Positions 20,429-31,189 are shown, counted from the first letter of the stretch. The stretch is 64,000 bases of DNA from Agapetus fuscipes (GCA_951799405.1 OX637332.1:29116832-29180831), one strand, 5' to 3'. Notes: generated by a model not told the origin, from the letters alone. Made by a program: numbers and translations.

Positions 20429-20609
20429 TTGTCTATTTTCGTTAAAATAATTTCTATTACACAGATATCATAAGTCAATGCTTTCAGCTGAAGGAGCGAC
20501 TTTTATGTGCCAGTGATTTGAAATGGGCCATTGTTCACTTCAGAAACATGCTTTCCTGCGAGAAAACGTCATAATTTTTAAAGAAACCTATTGCTTCACG
20601 GATTATAGT
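20429..20609. other. Unclassified spacer
   Basis: No coding signal; nothing recognised. Confidence 0.3.
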
Positions 20610-20889
20610 GTAAAAATCATAACTGACTGAGAGCGATGACTGGAAAGACACTGAATGATAGAGTCCACAATGATTGGGTGATGAACGAGTGTGGTATAAA
20701 AGAGAATTTAAGAGCGAAAGTACAAAAAATCACAATGAGATGGTTCGGACATCTTGAAAGAATGGATGATGAACGAATAACGAAGAAAGTGTACAGAGGA
20801 ACTGTCAGAGGAAAGCGTGGAAGGGGAAGACTGGGAAGGAATAGATAGACCAAATAGGTGAGATTGCGGAAGAATGGAACCTGCAGAGT
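20610..20889 (+). mobile_element. RTE-like LINE fragment, second subfamily
   Basis: The frame 20636-20848 reads MTGKTLNDRVHNDW, then MRWFGHLERMDDERI and GKRGRGRLGRN before a frameshift. This subfamily (HLERMDDE) recurs at 45262-45940. The 3' end is lost where an R230 fragment begins. Confidence 0.75.
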
Positions 20890-20985
20890 AACCCTGCAAC
20901 TCTTGCCGATCTTCCCTGAAACAAGGGTGACATTAGCAAAGTGAACAATTTTCTACTGCATGGGTGGCCAGCCACATACCGCATA
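20890..20985 (-). repeat. R230 fragment, fused to a LINE fragment
   Basis: Only the block from CCTGCAACTCTTGCCG to GGTGGCCAGCC is kept. It abuts the LINE fragment with no spacer. Confidence 0.7.
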
Positions 20986-21446
20986 TTTTCATCTTTTAAA
21001 AATACATCAGTTAATTTTACTTTTAATTTCCTACAAGAATATAATGTCTATAAAAATCCCTTCAAACGAACGATTTTCATTTAGTCTCGCACATTTTTGT
21101 AAGTCTCTGTGTTCACAATATCGGCGGGTAAACATACATACGAAGTACGTAATATATTTAATGCCAAATGGATGAAATTATTCGTCTTCCTCCTAAGCAA
21201 TCAATATTAAAATAATTATTGAACGTAAACACGACGCGATTTGAATAGTTAGTTATTTAATCAATATTTATCTTGTACTATTATAATAATTGTTTATAAC
21301 TTTTATCTGAATGTTTATCAGATTTCTTTAAAAATAACCCATTTTTAATTATCTACTATTAATAAGATAAAGATTAGATCTAACAAAGATAAACATGATT
21401 TGAGGAAGTCATTTTTGTAAATATATATTTTTTAATTTTTAAACCC
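20986..21446. other. No gene seen
   Basis: AT-rich spacer with no recognised repeat. Confidence 0.35.
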
Positions 21447-21612
21447 AGGCAAGGCTTGAGGAGTTGCAAAGTTTATGTTCATGTGAGGTTTGGCTTATAT
21501 TCTATGTACACATGCAGAATGTGCGAGCGTGAACTTACATGTGCCTGCTTGCGGGCATGCATGAAATATGAGCCTTGAATGTCAATTAATCTTTGTAACT
21601 TTAATTATAGAT
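21447..21612 (+). repeat. R230 repeat, 5'-truncated, older subfamily
   Basis: Has the ATGCAGAATGTGCGAGCGTGAA and GGGCATGCATGAAATATGAG variants instead of the GCGGCATGT and GGGAATGCA forms, defining a second subfamily also seen at 25.8, 26.4 and 56.1 kb. Confidence 0.7.
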
Positions 21613-21870
21613 CTATAATCTATAATCTATAATCTAAATTGCAAGGATATTATATTCAATTAAAGCTCTCAGATGTATGCCCACAAACCAACAAGTGTAG
21701 TTCGCGCTTACAAATGCTGAATGTGTACTTACAAATAAAATCCAAACCTCAAATGAACATAAGCCCCACAACTTTTGCCGACCTTCCCTGAAACAGGGGT
21801 GACATTGGCAAAGTGAACCATTTTTTACAGTATGGGTGGTCAGCCTCATACCAACCTATAAGTCAAGGAA
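21613..21870 (-). repeat. R230 repeat, left half of a head-to-head pair
   Basis: Full-length; its tail is expanded as repeated TATAATC units (21606-21635) and its start is at 21870, 26 bp from the start of the next copy. Confidence 0.85.
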
Positions 21871-21896
21871 ATGATGATGAAATGATAGATGATGAT

Positions 21897-22143
21897 GACT
21901 TATAGGTTGGTATGAGGCTGACCACCCATACTGTAAAAAATGGTTCACTTTGCCAATGTCACCCCTGTTTCAGGGAAGGTCGGCAAGAGTTGCAGGGCTT
22001 ATGTTCATTTGAGATAGGATTTTTATATCGTAGGTCCACATGCGGCATGTGTGAGCGCAAAATTATGCGTGTCTGCTTGTGGGAATGCATTTAATATGAA
22101 CCTTAAATGATACATATCTTTGCAATTTAGATTTAGATTTAGA
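21897..22143 (+). repeat. R230 repeat, right half of a head-to-head pair
   Basis: Full-length. With the copy on its left it makes an inverted repeat of about 250-bp arms around a short GATGATGATGA-rich loop (21871-21896). Confidence 0.85.
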
Positions 22144-22215
22144 TGGTGATTTTTGTATAGCGCCGTTTCGTGATGTAGTAATTCCAAGGGCGCTTGTGCA
22201 AGTGATGCCAGAATT
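22144..22215 (-). mobile_element. CR1/L2-like LINE 3' tail fragment
   Basis: Minus strand reads AAGCGCCCTTGGAATTACTA, then ACATCACGAAACGGCGCTATA, the same 3' terminal block as at 27080 and 29680. Almost no coding sequence remains. Confidence 0.65.
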
Positions 22216-22311
22216 TAGAAAATAATTAACAAAAAGTTTATTTCCAAATTTTATTGAGTACAGATATAAACGGGTTGATAAGTTAGTTATAGAGTTGAAG
22301 TGAATACATGC

Positions 22312-22515
22312 CAGTGGCGAAAGGTGCCATACAAGCCGGTTCCCATCGGCTTCAGTTAAAAAATGTAGGCACAAAGTAAAAAAATACATTAAAACCAAAG
22401 AAACAATATGTATTTTTTCCCCATTGAAACCATGCAGTCTACTTTATTATCATTTTTGCCTCATTTTAAACGGGAAACCGATGGGAATCGGCTTGTATGG
22501 CACCCTTCGCCACTG
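22312..22515. mobile_element. hAT-type MITE (CAGTGGCGAA family), copy 2
   Basis: 204 bp with CAGTGGCGAA / TTCGCCACTG ends extending through a TGCCATACAAGCCG / CGGCTTGTATGGCA inverted repeat. ATACATGC flanks both sides (22304-22311, 22516-22523): a perfect 8-bp target duplication, so it is younger than the copy at 5768. Confidence 0.92.
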
Positions 22516-22755
22516 ATACATGCAATATTTCTTCATCAAATCGGTTGATGCAAACAGTGGTCTATGCTGTGTTGTGCCAATTCTGCCAGCAGTTGCAATT
22601 TGCATATTGATCCAGTTTGCGATGAATTAAACAACAGCTCCCGAAGCCCAACTCACACTCCCATTTGAATGGATAAACCATTCTGATTTGTGTGGGCAAA
22701 ACTGATCTTTAATTCAGTTTATTTTTTTGGACGTTCTATTTTTATTTTCTTTAAA
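22516..22755. other. No gene seen
   Basis: Spacer without recognised repeat. Confidence 0.3.
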
Positions 22756-22756
22756 A

Positions 22757-22880
22757 CCGGTCCGTAGTCTAGCGGTTAACACTTTATCGACTCGTGATTG
22801 GAAAATGGTGGGCTCGAATCCCGGCGGAGCACGAAAAAATAGCACTGCTGGGATGCAAGAGCATTTACGAATAAACATTT
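22757..22880 (+). repeat. SINE A head fragment
   Basis: ACCGGTCCGTAGTCTAGCGG followed by a GCTCGAATCCCGGCGGAGCA box B; the body is cut off by the LINE fragment starting at about 22881. Confidence 0.7.
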
Positions 22881-23340
22881 TGTAATCTGTAACTCTGTCG
22901 CCATTCCGCTAGGGGTGGCCAGAGCCTCTGCAGAGTTGCTTCCATTTTTTCCTATTCTGACATACCTCTTTCAATTCCTTCATATCCATCACCTTTTTCA
23001 TGCATTTTCTTCTTTTACGCTCACTTTGTATATCCCATTCTTTCACAATCTCCTCAATCTGATCCCTCCATACTTTTCTCGGTCGTCCCTTCCCTCTTTT
23101 TTCTTTCACACTTTCTTTGTTACATACTTTGTCAGTCTATCATCATTCATTCTTTCCACATGCCCAAACCATCTCATCACATTCTTTTGTACTTTAACTT
23201 TCACATCCTTTTTCAAATTACGTTCTTTTTTACCCATTCATTCCTAACTCTATCCCTCAAAGTTTTTCCTGTCATACTTCTCAAATGCTTCATTTCCACC
23301 GTACATACTTTACTCATTTCGCTATCATTCACTGTACGAA
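22881..23340 (-). mobile_element. RTE-like LINE, 5'-truncated
   Basis: Same 3' end (CTGGCCACCCCTAGCGGAAT on the minus strand) as the copy at 19373. The frame is broken by a one-base deletion near 23119 (KESVK region) and again near 23230. Confidence 0.8.
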
Positions 23341-23548
23341 AATGAGGTGAAATTAGAATGTATTTCCTGAGCGTTGCCTACCTTGCATTTGCATGGAGTG
23401 TTCGCCCCTGCCAGGTAGTAAGCTTCAACAAATCTGTTTAAAAAGTCTTTAAAATATCATATTTAAATTTTTTATCGAGTTTACGACTATTTTGATTTTA
23501 AAGTGATTCAGAATAACAGACTTGGATAAAAAAAAAACTTACTGCTTC

Positions 23549-23795
23549 CTTGACTTATAGGTTGGTATGAGGCTGGACCACCCATACTGTAAAAGAATGG
23601 TTCACTTTGCCAATGTCACCTCTGTTTCAGGGAAGGTTGGCAAGAGTTACAGGGCTTATGTTAATTAGAGATTGGGTGCTTATGTTGCAAGTCCACATGC
23701 GGCGTGTTTAAGCGCTAACTTATACGTGTCTTCTGATGGGAATGCATTGAGTATGAATCTTAAATGTAATGTATGTTTGCAACTTAGATTAGAGG
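23549..23795 (+). repeat. R230 repeat, full-length
   Basis: Starts CCTTGACTTATAGGTTGG; all blocks present, with small indels after GGCTGGACC and GTAAAAGAATGG. Ends CTTAGATTAGAGG. Confidence 0.85.
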
Positions 23796-24049
23796 TTGAA
23801 AAAAATGTGAAATTTCCTTTAGTGTACACTGTCGATGACCGCTCGTCTTGTTACATGTAGGTATCATATCATATTGTTAATAATTGTTATTAAGGCTTTC
23901 CTGATGCACTTAATTAATATGCTGCACTGCGCATGCGTACATTGATGAAATATCAGACAGATAGACAGACAGACAGTAAAAAATATTTTTAAATTTTAGC
24001 ATTGTTCAATACAATCAAGGTTATAGATTCACCGAATCTATGCCTCCTT

Positions 24050-24290
24050 CCTTGACTTGTAGGTTAATATGAGGCTGACCACCCATAAATGGTTCACTTT
24101 GCTAATGCCACCCCTATGTCAGGGAAGGTCGGCGAAAGTTGTAGGGCTTATGTTCATTTGAGGTTTGGATTTTATTTGAAAGTACACATTCAGCATGTGC
24201 AAGCGCGAACTACACGTGTTTGTTTGTAGGCATGCATTTGAGAACTTTAAATGAATATATCCTTGCAACTTAGATTATAGATATAGATAT
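24050..24290 (+). repeat. R230 repeat
   Basis: Starts CCTTGACTTGTAGGTTAATA and lacks the TACTGTAAAA block. Carries the AGTACACATTCAGCATGTGC variant shared with 30.2 and 34.9 kb, a third subfamily. Confidence 0.8.
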
Positions 24291-24351
24291 GCAAAAATAT
24301 AAATGATCAAAAAATGTAACTGTTGTATGATGTCTTCTTATTTCTGATTTG

Positions 24352-24420
24352 TGGTTCTGTCGATAGCTCAGTTGGTAGAATGCTTGCGTTCCATGCCAGA
24401 GGACTGCGTAGTGTTGTGTT
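24352..24420 (+). repeat. SINE B head fragment
   Basis: GTCGATAGCTCAGTTGGTAG then AATGCTTGCGTTCCATGCC; stops after the anticodon-arm region, so no B box. Confidence 0.65.
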
Positions 24421-24438
24421 GTGTGTTGCGTTGCCTTT

Positions 24439-24565
24439 GCTTTGAGACACTAAAATGAAGTGATGATTGATATTGGTTTTGAAAAGAACAAGGTTTAATT
24501 GAGGTGGTAACACAGATACAGGTAACTCGTTGCATAAACGGTCAGCTTAGCAAAATAATCAGTCG
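24439..24565. repeat. Unclassified dispersed repeat, copy 1
   Basis: TTTGAGACACTAAAATGAAG through CGGTCAGCTTAGCAAAATAA matches 40742-40868 block by block. Function and class unknown; possibly a LINE 3' region. Confidence 0.55.
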
Positions 24566-24741
24566 TGAAAACACCAAGTTTTAATAGTTTTGATATCGAC
24601 TGCAAATGCATGAATGTGAGCCGTTCTACGAATTGGCATTTTTGTGACAGGAAGAGGAGGGATAAGTGGGGATATTTTATCAGAACAGAAACCGTAGTCA
24701 GTTAAGTGGAAACTCATCTTTGGAGGTCTTGGATATCTAAT

Positions 24742-25267
24742 TTAATCTCATCTAAGTTGCAAATATATGTTACTGACAATTATATTAATTTTAAAACTAA
24801 ACAAATTTCGAAACTTAATTTAACTCGGATATTTCACGAACCGTTTAGAGAGAACTTACATCATTCTCGACGTTTCGTTGGCGACGTAGCCAACGTCTTC
24901 ATGAGAACATCTTACTTACTCTCTTACTTACTCTCTGCACGACGACTGAGGATAAACTCAATATCCGAGTTAAATTAAGTTTTGAAATTTGTTTAGTTTT
25001 AAAATTAATATAATTGTCAAAATGTCAAACGACCGTAATTCTAAGATATGTTACATTAGAGATTTACATTACATGCATTTTCACAAGCAGACACGTACAA
25101 GTTCGCGCTTGCACATGCCGCATGTGAACCTACAACACAAAAACCAAATCTCAAATGGACATACACCCTGTAACTCTTGCCGTCCTTCCCTTAACAGGGG
25201 TGACATTGGCAAAGTGAACCATTTTTACGGCATGGTTGGTCAGCCGCATACCAACCTATAAGTCAAG
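24742..25267 (-). repeat. R230 repeat split by a palindromic insertion
   Basis: Tail part 24742-24773, body 25046-25267. ATATGTTAC is duplicated at 24765-24773 and 25046-25054, marking a 9-bp target duplication around the insertion. Confidence 0.8.
24774..25045 (-). mobile_element. Hammerhead-like cassette a, with 60-bp inverted arms
   Basis: Arms 24774-24836 and 24958-25019 are near-perfect inverted copies. Between them, minus strand of 24869-24905 reads ATGAAGA, a 7-bp CGTTGGC/GCCAACG stem and GAAACGTC: hammerhead-like except that the first core base is A. The 9-bp duplication of R230 target sequence shows that it inserted as a unit. Confidence 0.65.
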
Positions 25268-25810
25268 GAAATATCGCTAGAATAATGGCGACTGGATACA
25301 GTAACAGTTTTATAGGTTGTAAAAATAAATGCTAAAACAGATGCAATAAATAAATCATTTATCATTAAATATATAAGATTTATCTAATTTATATATCGTC
25401 AAATTTATTTCACCGTGCAGTTGTATAAATAGTATGATTTTTATCCAAATATTTATCTTTCTTGAATATTCACAAGACTTCGTGTCGTTTATTTGCCTAA
25501 GAGGCTCAGATATTTTAAATTCTAACTAAATATTTTTTCCAAACACCAGAAATGTGTGATAAAAAATTCACTAAAATAACAGAAATACCGAAAACAGTTT
25601 TTTCTTTAATTCTATGCAAATACAGCGGAATAAAAGACTTATTTGTGATAAAATGATAACAGTCTATTCATATAATTTGTCCACAAACAATGTATTTTTT
25701 ACCACATACTTAAATACTTTTTAACACTTTGTTTTTTTTATAAATAAATTTGTGAAGATGAATTCCATTCACCAACATACTTTTAGCCATAATCAGGTAT
25801 TAATTAAGGC
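25268..25810. other. No gene seen
   Basis: AT-rich. Near 25755-25800 ATTCACCAACATACTTTTAG resembles the 5'-truncated end of SINE C. Confidence 0.35.
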
Positions 25811-26055
25811 TCCTTGACTGATAGGTTGGGATGAGGTTGACCACCCGTGCTGTAAAAATCGGTTCACTTTTGCCAATGCCACCACGGTTTAGGGAACGGC
25901 GGCAGGAGTTGCAAGGTTCATGTGAGGTTTTGTTTATTTGTATGCACACATGCAGAATGTGTAGGCGCGAACCTACATGTGCCTGTCTGTGGGCATGCAT
26001 TTAATACGAGCCTTAAATGTGTACATGTCTTTGCAGTGTAGATTATAGATAGATA
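25811..26055 (+). repeat. R230 repeat, older subfamily
   Basis: Starts CCTTGACTGATAGGTTGGGA; has the CATGCAGAATGTGTAGGCGC and GGGCATGCATTTAATACGAG variants; ends TGCAGTGTAGATTATAGAT. Confidence 0.8.
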
Positions 26056-26394
26056 GAACATCAACACTTTTATTTTGAATGAATTATTTATTCATAATTA
26101 CCAAACGGCCTGTTGAACCAGAGTCAAAGTTATCGTAAATAGGACACATCTGGTACTTATTATTTTACAATTTCATAATTTAATTTTACGAAAAAAAAAT
26201 GATTTTCGTCACCAAAGTTTTTATCATTTTCATTAATTTTCATTTATCTCAGTTTTTCCCAAACAAATTATTACTGTAAAGAAATATTCTTTGATGCACC
26301 GTAGATATCTTTAGTTATTCTGGAATTGATTTAATTCTAAATACATTTTAAGTTTTTTAAATTATTTGACTTTCTGAAATTTTGGTGTTCCTTA
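26056..26394. other. Spacer with a SINE C trace
   Basis: CCTGTTGAACCAGAGTCAAA near 26109-26128 matches the SINE C body. The rest is AT-rich and unrecognised. Confidence 0.35.
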
Positions 26395-26615
26395 ACTAAT
26401 TAATGGTTGGTATGAAATGACCCCCATGCTGTACAAACTTGGTTCACTTTTGCCTAAGCCCGTCATTAGCTGCAAAATGTATGTTCGAATGCGGTTTTGT
26501 TTATTTTGTTTGTACATATCCAGCATGTGAAAGCGCGAACTTGCATATGTCTGCTAACGGGCGTTCATCAAATATGAGTCAATATAATATCTTTGCATCT
26601 TAGATTATACGTAGA
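26395..26615 (+). repeat. R230 repeat, older subfamily, diverged
   Basis: The CTAATTAATGGTTGGTATGA start and ATATCCAGCATGTGAAAGCG block are recognisable; the CCCTG-CAGGG dyad is deleted. Confidence 0.7.
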
Positions 26616-26785
26616 TTATATCAGTAGAAATACCATGTATAGGTAGTAGAGCAGAGTGAAAAAGATAGTGGGCTAAATGTGAAAACATATCAATTTTTAG
26701 CTCGTATTGTTGTGATTCGCGGTAAAAAAAATACTAGATAATGTTATTACTAACTGCTTGTTTACCCAGAGTTGAACATCTAAAC

Positions 26786-27284
26786 CAGAGGCTCCCAACC
26801 TGTGGGCGATTTGGGCCCTTAGGGGAGAGATCCCGCTGATTTAATCAAACCCGTCGCCCCCAGTGAAAAAGCCTTACACTACGCTCGGCAGAAACCGGAG
26901 CCAAGTCACATATTGAAGAGTCGATCAGAAGAGTAAACACAGTGTTTGGACAGCGCGTATTTGCAGTTGCTGATCCTCTGGCCTGGAACCGCCTGCCTCA
27001 TCATGTGAGAAAGCTAGATGACCATGAGAAGTTCCGAAATGCACTGAAGATAAGTAAATTTCTGGCATCACATGCACAAGCGCCCTTGGAGTGATTACAT
27101 CACGAAACGGCGCTATAAAGAAATCATCAACTCATCATTAAAATTACGTAGGGGGCGATGCGATGGGGGGACAACCGTTTCCTGAAGCCTGTGTTTTTGG
27201 AAATCGCGTACTTACCCCCCTCCCCCCGTCGAAGATATTCATTTCATTAGGGGGTGATTGGCGAACGAAGGTTGGGAAACACTG
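26786..27284. mobile_element. hAT-type MITE carrying a LINE insertion
   Basis: Ends CAGAGGCTCCCAACC and GGTTGGGAAACACTG. Flanks ATCTAAAC (26778-26785) and ATATAAAC (27285-27292) are an 8-bp target duplication with one mismatch. The GGGGGCGAT boxes flank an inserted LINE 3' end at about 26875-27140. Confidence 0.8.
26875..27140 (+). mobile_element. CR1/L2-like LINE 3' end, inside a hAT MITE
   Basis: Translates as a C-terminal reverse-transcriptase segment (VNTVFGQRVFAVADPLAWN, then RLPHHVRKL), then the 3' block GCGCCCTTGGAGTGATTACA, ACGAAACGGCGCTATA and an ATC-rich tail. Heavily 5'-truncated. Confidence 0.8.
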
Positions 27285-27292
27285 ATATAAAC

Positions 27293-27650
27293 CAAAACAA
27301 ATTACGTTATCAAATAAAGCTATTTTTTTTTATCTGTCCTCAACTTGGTTATTTAGGGTTCCGTTTTACCTAGAATAAGTGGCGGCACTTCTTTTCTTGT
27401 AATCTGAATATGTATGATAAAATTGTATGATAAACTCTGTGAAAAAGAGCTTTTCTAGAGAATGTTTCTTCCTTTGTTTCCGATAGAGGATTTTCCGGAA
27501 AAAACTTCGAGCCTTATCAATCAGAAGTTAAATCTGAATGGCATATTTATTTAGCAATTTGTCACGACTTCTTTTACGAAAGCGAAACATCAACTTGTAC
27601 AATTTTACTATTATTTTATGCTTTTATTTCATATTGATACCTTTCGGGGC
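27293..27650. other. No gene seen
   Basis: Unrecognised AT-rich sequence. Confidence 0.3.
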
Positions 27651-27653
27651 TTT

Positions 27654-27732
27654 TAGAGGGCTCTTGAGGTGTGATACACACAAAAACAGCGCTCACCAAA
27701 TATTATCATCCTAATATTATATTTTTATATTT
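27654..27732 (+). repeat. SINE A tail only
   Basis: AGAGGGCTCTTGAGGTGTGA, ACACACAAAAACAGCGCTCA and ATCATCCTAATATT with no body. Extreme 5' truncation, or a LINE tail. Confidence 0.7.
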
Positions 27733-27734
27733 CA

Positions 27735-27950
27735 GGTCAAACTGAATGAGTGGCACATTAAGCTAACATGAATGCACATTTTCCCTATTTTCTACGAGAG
27801 AAAACACTAGAGAGTGTGAAAATCCTGTAGTTTAGAAGTTTGTCACGAGTACTTTCTTATTATTAGTTCACTTACTATGAGAAGTTTCACACAATAAAAC
27901 GTTTTATCCGTGATTTCTCAAATTAGCGAATCAGCAATTATTCAGTTATT
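27735..27950. mobile_element. MITE-T, copy 2
   Basis: Carries the CAAACTGAATGAGTGGCACA, TTTTCTACGAGAGAAAACAC and TGTAGTTTAGAAGTTTGTCA blocks. Both terminal CCTTAAAGG ends are eroded. Confidence 0.6.
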
Positions 27951-28009
27951 CCATCAAGTTGGCGTTATGTTTTCCAACCTTAGGGGACCGATTTTTGTAA
28001 ACGATTTTT

Positions 28010-28205
28010 TTACTAAATAAAGTTTAAAACTTTCACTCTCATGGCCGGTGTTAATAATAAATAAATCACTTTTGTGTTCTTTCGGGTTTGACCATGTTCT
28101 ACTTGCAGCTCCCAGATCTGCCGACGTTTCGCTTTCACGAGTAGAAAGCATCTTCAAGGTTTACTGTTTACAAAGGAGCCTTTTCAGATTAAACTTTAAG
28201 CAAGT
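28010..28205 (-). mobile_element. Hammerhead-like cassette b, with inverted arms
   Basis: AAAGTTTAA at 28019-28027 and its inverted match near 28190 form arms. Minus strand of 28123-28158 reads CCTTGAAGA, T, GCTTTC-loop-GAAAGC, GAAACGTC: the hammerhead-like core with a 6-bp stem and one extra or altered base at the first core position. Confidence 0.55.
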
Positions 28206-28374
28206 TTTTGAAGATTAAGGGATACGGGAAAAGAGAACCTGGAATTCACTTATTCGTTATGCCCTTTTCACACAGCACCTGTCGGTGACAGATTGCAAGT
28301 CTAGTAGCGTACGGAGATGTTTAGTTGCTTTCACGCGGCTTTTCGACCATCTTATACATAACACGATCAAAAAC

Positions 28375-28794
28375 ATATCGACGGATAAAAGGCAGTGGGC
28401 ATAAGCGACGTTTTGGTCAAAAATGAGTTATGAATGCTATCCTACTTGAAATTTTCCGCTCTTTCTAATGCGCTGACTCCCATAGCTCTACGATGATTTT
28501 TGTGTTGTTTATGCCCGAGCAAAAAATTGCGTTTTCGAAGTATGGTTTTGGTGTAACCGACAAGATTTTGGCCTTTTTTTGTTGTGTGACATAAAAAAAT
28601 CGTAAAACCACATTAATAGGAATGCCAATAAATGCATTTATTTTTTTAATTGTAGTACTGTTTTGATTTTAACGATATGATAAAAAATAAACAAAAGTTA
28701 TGCCATTTTTCTGCAATCTCAAACTTTAAACTGCTCTCCTGAACAATTTAGTTTATGTCGCTTTTATGCTATACTGCGTTTTAACCGTCGATAT
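28375..28794. mobile_element. 420-bp MITE (ATATCGACGG family), copy 1
   Basis: Ends ATATCGACGGATAAAA and TTTTAACCGTCGATAT; inner GCATAAGCGACGTTTTGGTC block. The same element is at 62672-63093. No coding capacity. Confidence 0.75.
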
Positions 28795-29375
28795 ACATAT
28801 AATCCGGACCAAAATCTTTACATGTGAAAATGCTCTTAGGTGATCTTATATACGAGGGTTCTGCGTGCTATCGATTATATTTGTTTTTGCAATTTCTTTC
28901 TGAAACTCCCAATTTATTCAGATAATTTTCAACCTTCTCCGTTAAAAATAGACAAAGAAGACAAGCTCTTAGCATAGTAAGCACTGTTTTATAATTGTTT
29001 CGTATAATTATTGCGTAACTTACACGAGGAATGTTCTGTACATACAAGTTAACTCACGTCTCATAATATCACTTACAAGGCTTCCCTACACTCCAATAGA
29101 TTCAATCGTATTCATGGACAATGCTATGAAAGCTTGTAATTCTGTTAGTGAATTCCAAACTTACAATTTGTACACGGACTCCAAGCAAAAATCGTAAGCT
29201 GAAATTTCTGTCGTGTTTTGAGTATTGTCTATGAATACGGGTGTCTAATTTTCAGGTGTCTACTTACAACGCAATGTGATATTGTTTTGTAATAAATACA
29301 CTTCAGTGAGTATTCACCAACACTTAAGTGGCTGATTAATCAATATTTGAAAGAAAACTTATATTATATTATATT
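28795..29375. other. No gene seen
   Basis: Spacer. ATTCAATCGTATTCATGGAC (29100) and GTATTGTCTATGAATACGGG (29221) contain an inverted pair, possibly the ends of a short unclassified element. Confidence 0.3.
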
Positions 29376-29377
29376 AT

Positions 29378-29484
29378 CTAATCTAAGTTGCAAAGATATG
29401 TAACATTATATGCATTTTCACAAGCAGAGACGTGTAAGTTCGCGCTTAAACATGCCGCATGTGGATTTACAATATAAAGCAACA
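29378..29484 (-). repeat. R230 repeat cut by a LINE
   Basis: Tail half only (TAATCTAAGTTGCAAAGATA to GTGGATTTACAATATAAAG); the LINE at 29485 replaces the rest. Confidence 0.75.
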
Positions 29485-29748
29485 AAACTCAGCAGAGAGG
29501 GGCTCCAAAACGTTGGTGAACGAGCCAACCAGGAAATTAACCACAGTGTTTGGCAATCGTGCGTTATCTGTTGCGGGTCCCTCTTCGTGGAACCAGCTGC
29601 CACCGGAAGTTCGAGAATCAAAATCCAGGGAAAACCTCAAAAAAACCCTCAAGACACACTACTTCGCCGCGATAACACAAAAAGCGCCCTTGGAGTGACA
29701 ATCTTCACGAAACGGCGCTATACCAAGTCATCATCATCATCATCATAA
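29485..29748 (+). mobile_element. CR1/L2-like LINE 3' end
   Basis: The frame 29459-29698 includes LTTVFGNRALSVAGPSSWNQ and LPPEVRES, the conserved C-terminal end of CR1/L2-type reverse transcriptases. The 3' block GCGCCCTTGGAGTGACAATC, ACGAAACGGCGCTATA and a (TCA)n tail follow. Confidence 0.85.
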
Positions 29749-29807
29749 AGACTGAAATCAAGTTTGCTGTAATATAAATATAAATGATATAAATTGGACA
29801 ATTTCTT

Positions 29808-29870
29808 TAGCGCCGTTCTGTGATCAATCACCTCAAGGGCGCTTTACACGTTGTAAAAACAGGAAAAAAT
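29808..29870 (-). mobile_element. CR1/L2-like LINE 3' tail fragment
   Basis: Minus strand reads AAAGCGCCCTTGAGGTGATT, CACAGAACGGCGCTAAAG: only the 3' terminal block, in an intermediate form between the LINE and SINE A tails (TTGAGGTG). Confidence 0.6.
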
Positions 29871-30171
29871 TGCTGTCCGAATTATAACGCTAAAAAGTTC
29901 GCCAAATGAGTCTTGGAGCTCTGATAATAAAGGTTTTATTAATTAATTCATTATTATTATTAAAATTATTTTATTGTTGTGCGAACATAAACAAATCTTC
30001 AATAAATGTTGGACACTTTTAAGACACTAAAAATGACTGACATGGTTTTGGCATATTTGGCGTAAGATTCAAAATGTTTATCTAAGCTCATATATAATTT
30101 TTTCCTAGCTATAATATTTTCCTTTTTAGGTAAAGATACCTGTTCTTATACGTATGCAAATAATAGCAGTC
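29871..30171. other. No gene seen
   Basis: AT-rich spacer, nothing recognised. Confidence 0.3.
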
Positions 30172-30402
30172 TACTGGTATGAGGCTGACCACCCATACTG
30201 TAAAAAATGGTTCACTTTACCAATGTCACCCCTGTGTCAGGGAAGGTCGGCAAAATTTGTAGGGCTTATGTTCATTTGAGGTTTGGATTTTATTTGTAAG
30301 TACACATTCAGCATTTGTAAGCGCGAACTACACGTGCTTGTTTGTGGGCAATTATTTGAGAGCTTTAAATGAATATATCCTTGCAACTTAGATTATAGAT
30401 TA
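30172..30402 (+). repeat. R230 repeat, third subfamily
   Basis: Starts at TACTGGTATGAGGCTGACCA, lacking the TTGACTTATAGG start; has TACACATTCAGCATTTGTAA. Confidence 0.8.
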
Positions 30403-30904
30403 TAGACATAAAATATGCAATTTGACATTTCAATAAAATTTAATTATTTCTTAAATCAGTGGTTCGTCCACCTTCATAAAAACGATGCTACAATAACAAG
30501 GCACCAATATGAAAAAAACTAAGTATTCTCTATTAATAGATTTTTAAAGTTTTTTCTTGTTGTTTTGTTGGATTCCAGATATTTTTTTTTATTATAAACT
30601 GGAATTTTGCCAAAAAGAAATGCGTGTCAGTGGTCCATACTGAATGTTCATTTGAATACACACACACCGTTGCTATGTTCATAATAATATTACATGTATT
30701 ATGCTCACATACGTTTCCTAATGTACTTATCCGATCTTACATCCGAGTGTGCCAACTATTAGCAGCATGGAACAAGAAAATTATAGCACATTTACTATCT
30801 GTTCTTCCAATACTCTATCACTTTCCACTTCTCTGTACTTTGAAAATGTTGTTGTTCAATTCAATTGAAACTGTGGCGATTTATTTTATGCAATTTAGTT
30901 CAGA

Positions 30905-31085
30905 TTCGGTTCGGATACCGAGTCGCTTTACACCTTCACAGTACAACGATCGATCAAGCCACCGATCACAACCAGTCGTTCCAGGCTATCCTCATTGCCA
31001 CGGATTACGTGTCCGAAGAACTGAAGAATACGGCGAACGCTGTACATAATATATTGGCCAGAGTAAAGGCATCCAAACGTGACTA
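30905..31085 (-). mobile_element. LINE C-terminal fragment
   Basis: Minus-strand translation has RRILQFFGHVIRGNEDSLER, matching the WFGHV...SLER segment downstream of the reverse-transcriptase core in RTE-type LINEs. No intact ends. Confidence 0.6.
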
Positions 31086-31189
31086 GTAGGTACAAAAAAA
31101 TATTCTGTAATTTCTGAAAAACTTGTAAATCTCTAATATCCATCAATCTTCAGTCTTTTAAAACGACTATTTTCGTGTTTTTTTACAGC

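Noticed and set aside
21606..21635. Satellite or CRISPR-like array of TATAATC units
   Set aside because: It is the expanded tail of an R230 copy, with no spacers.
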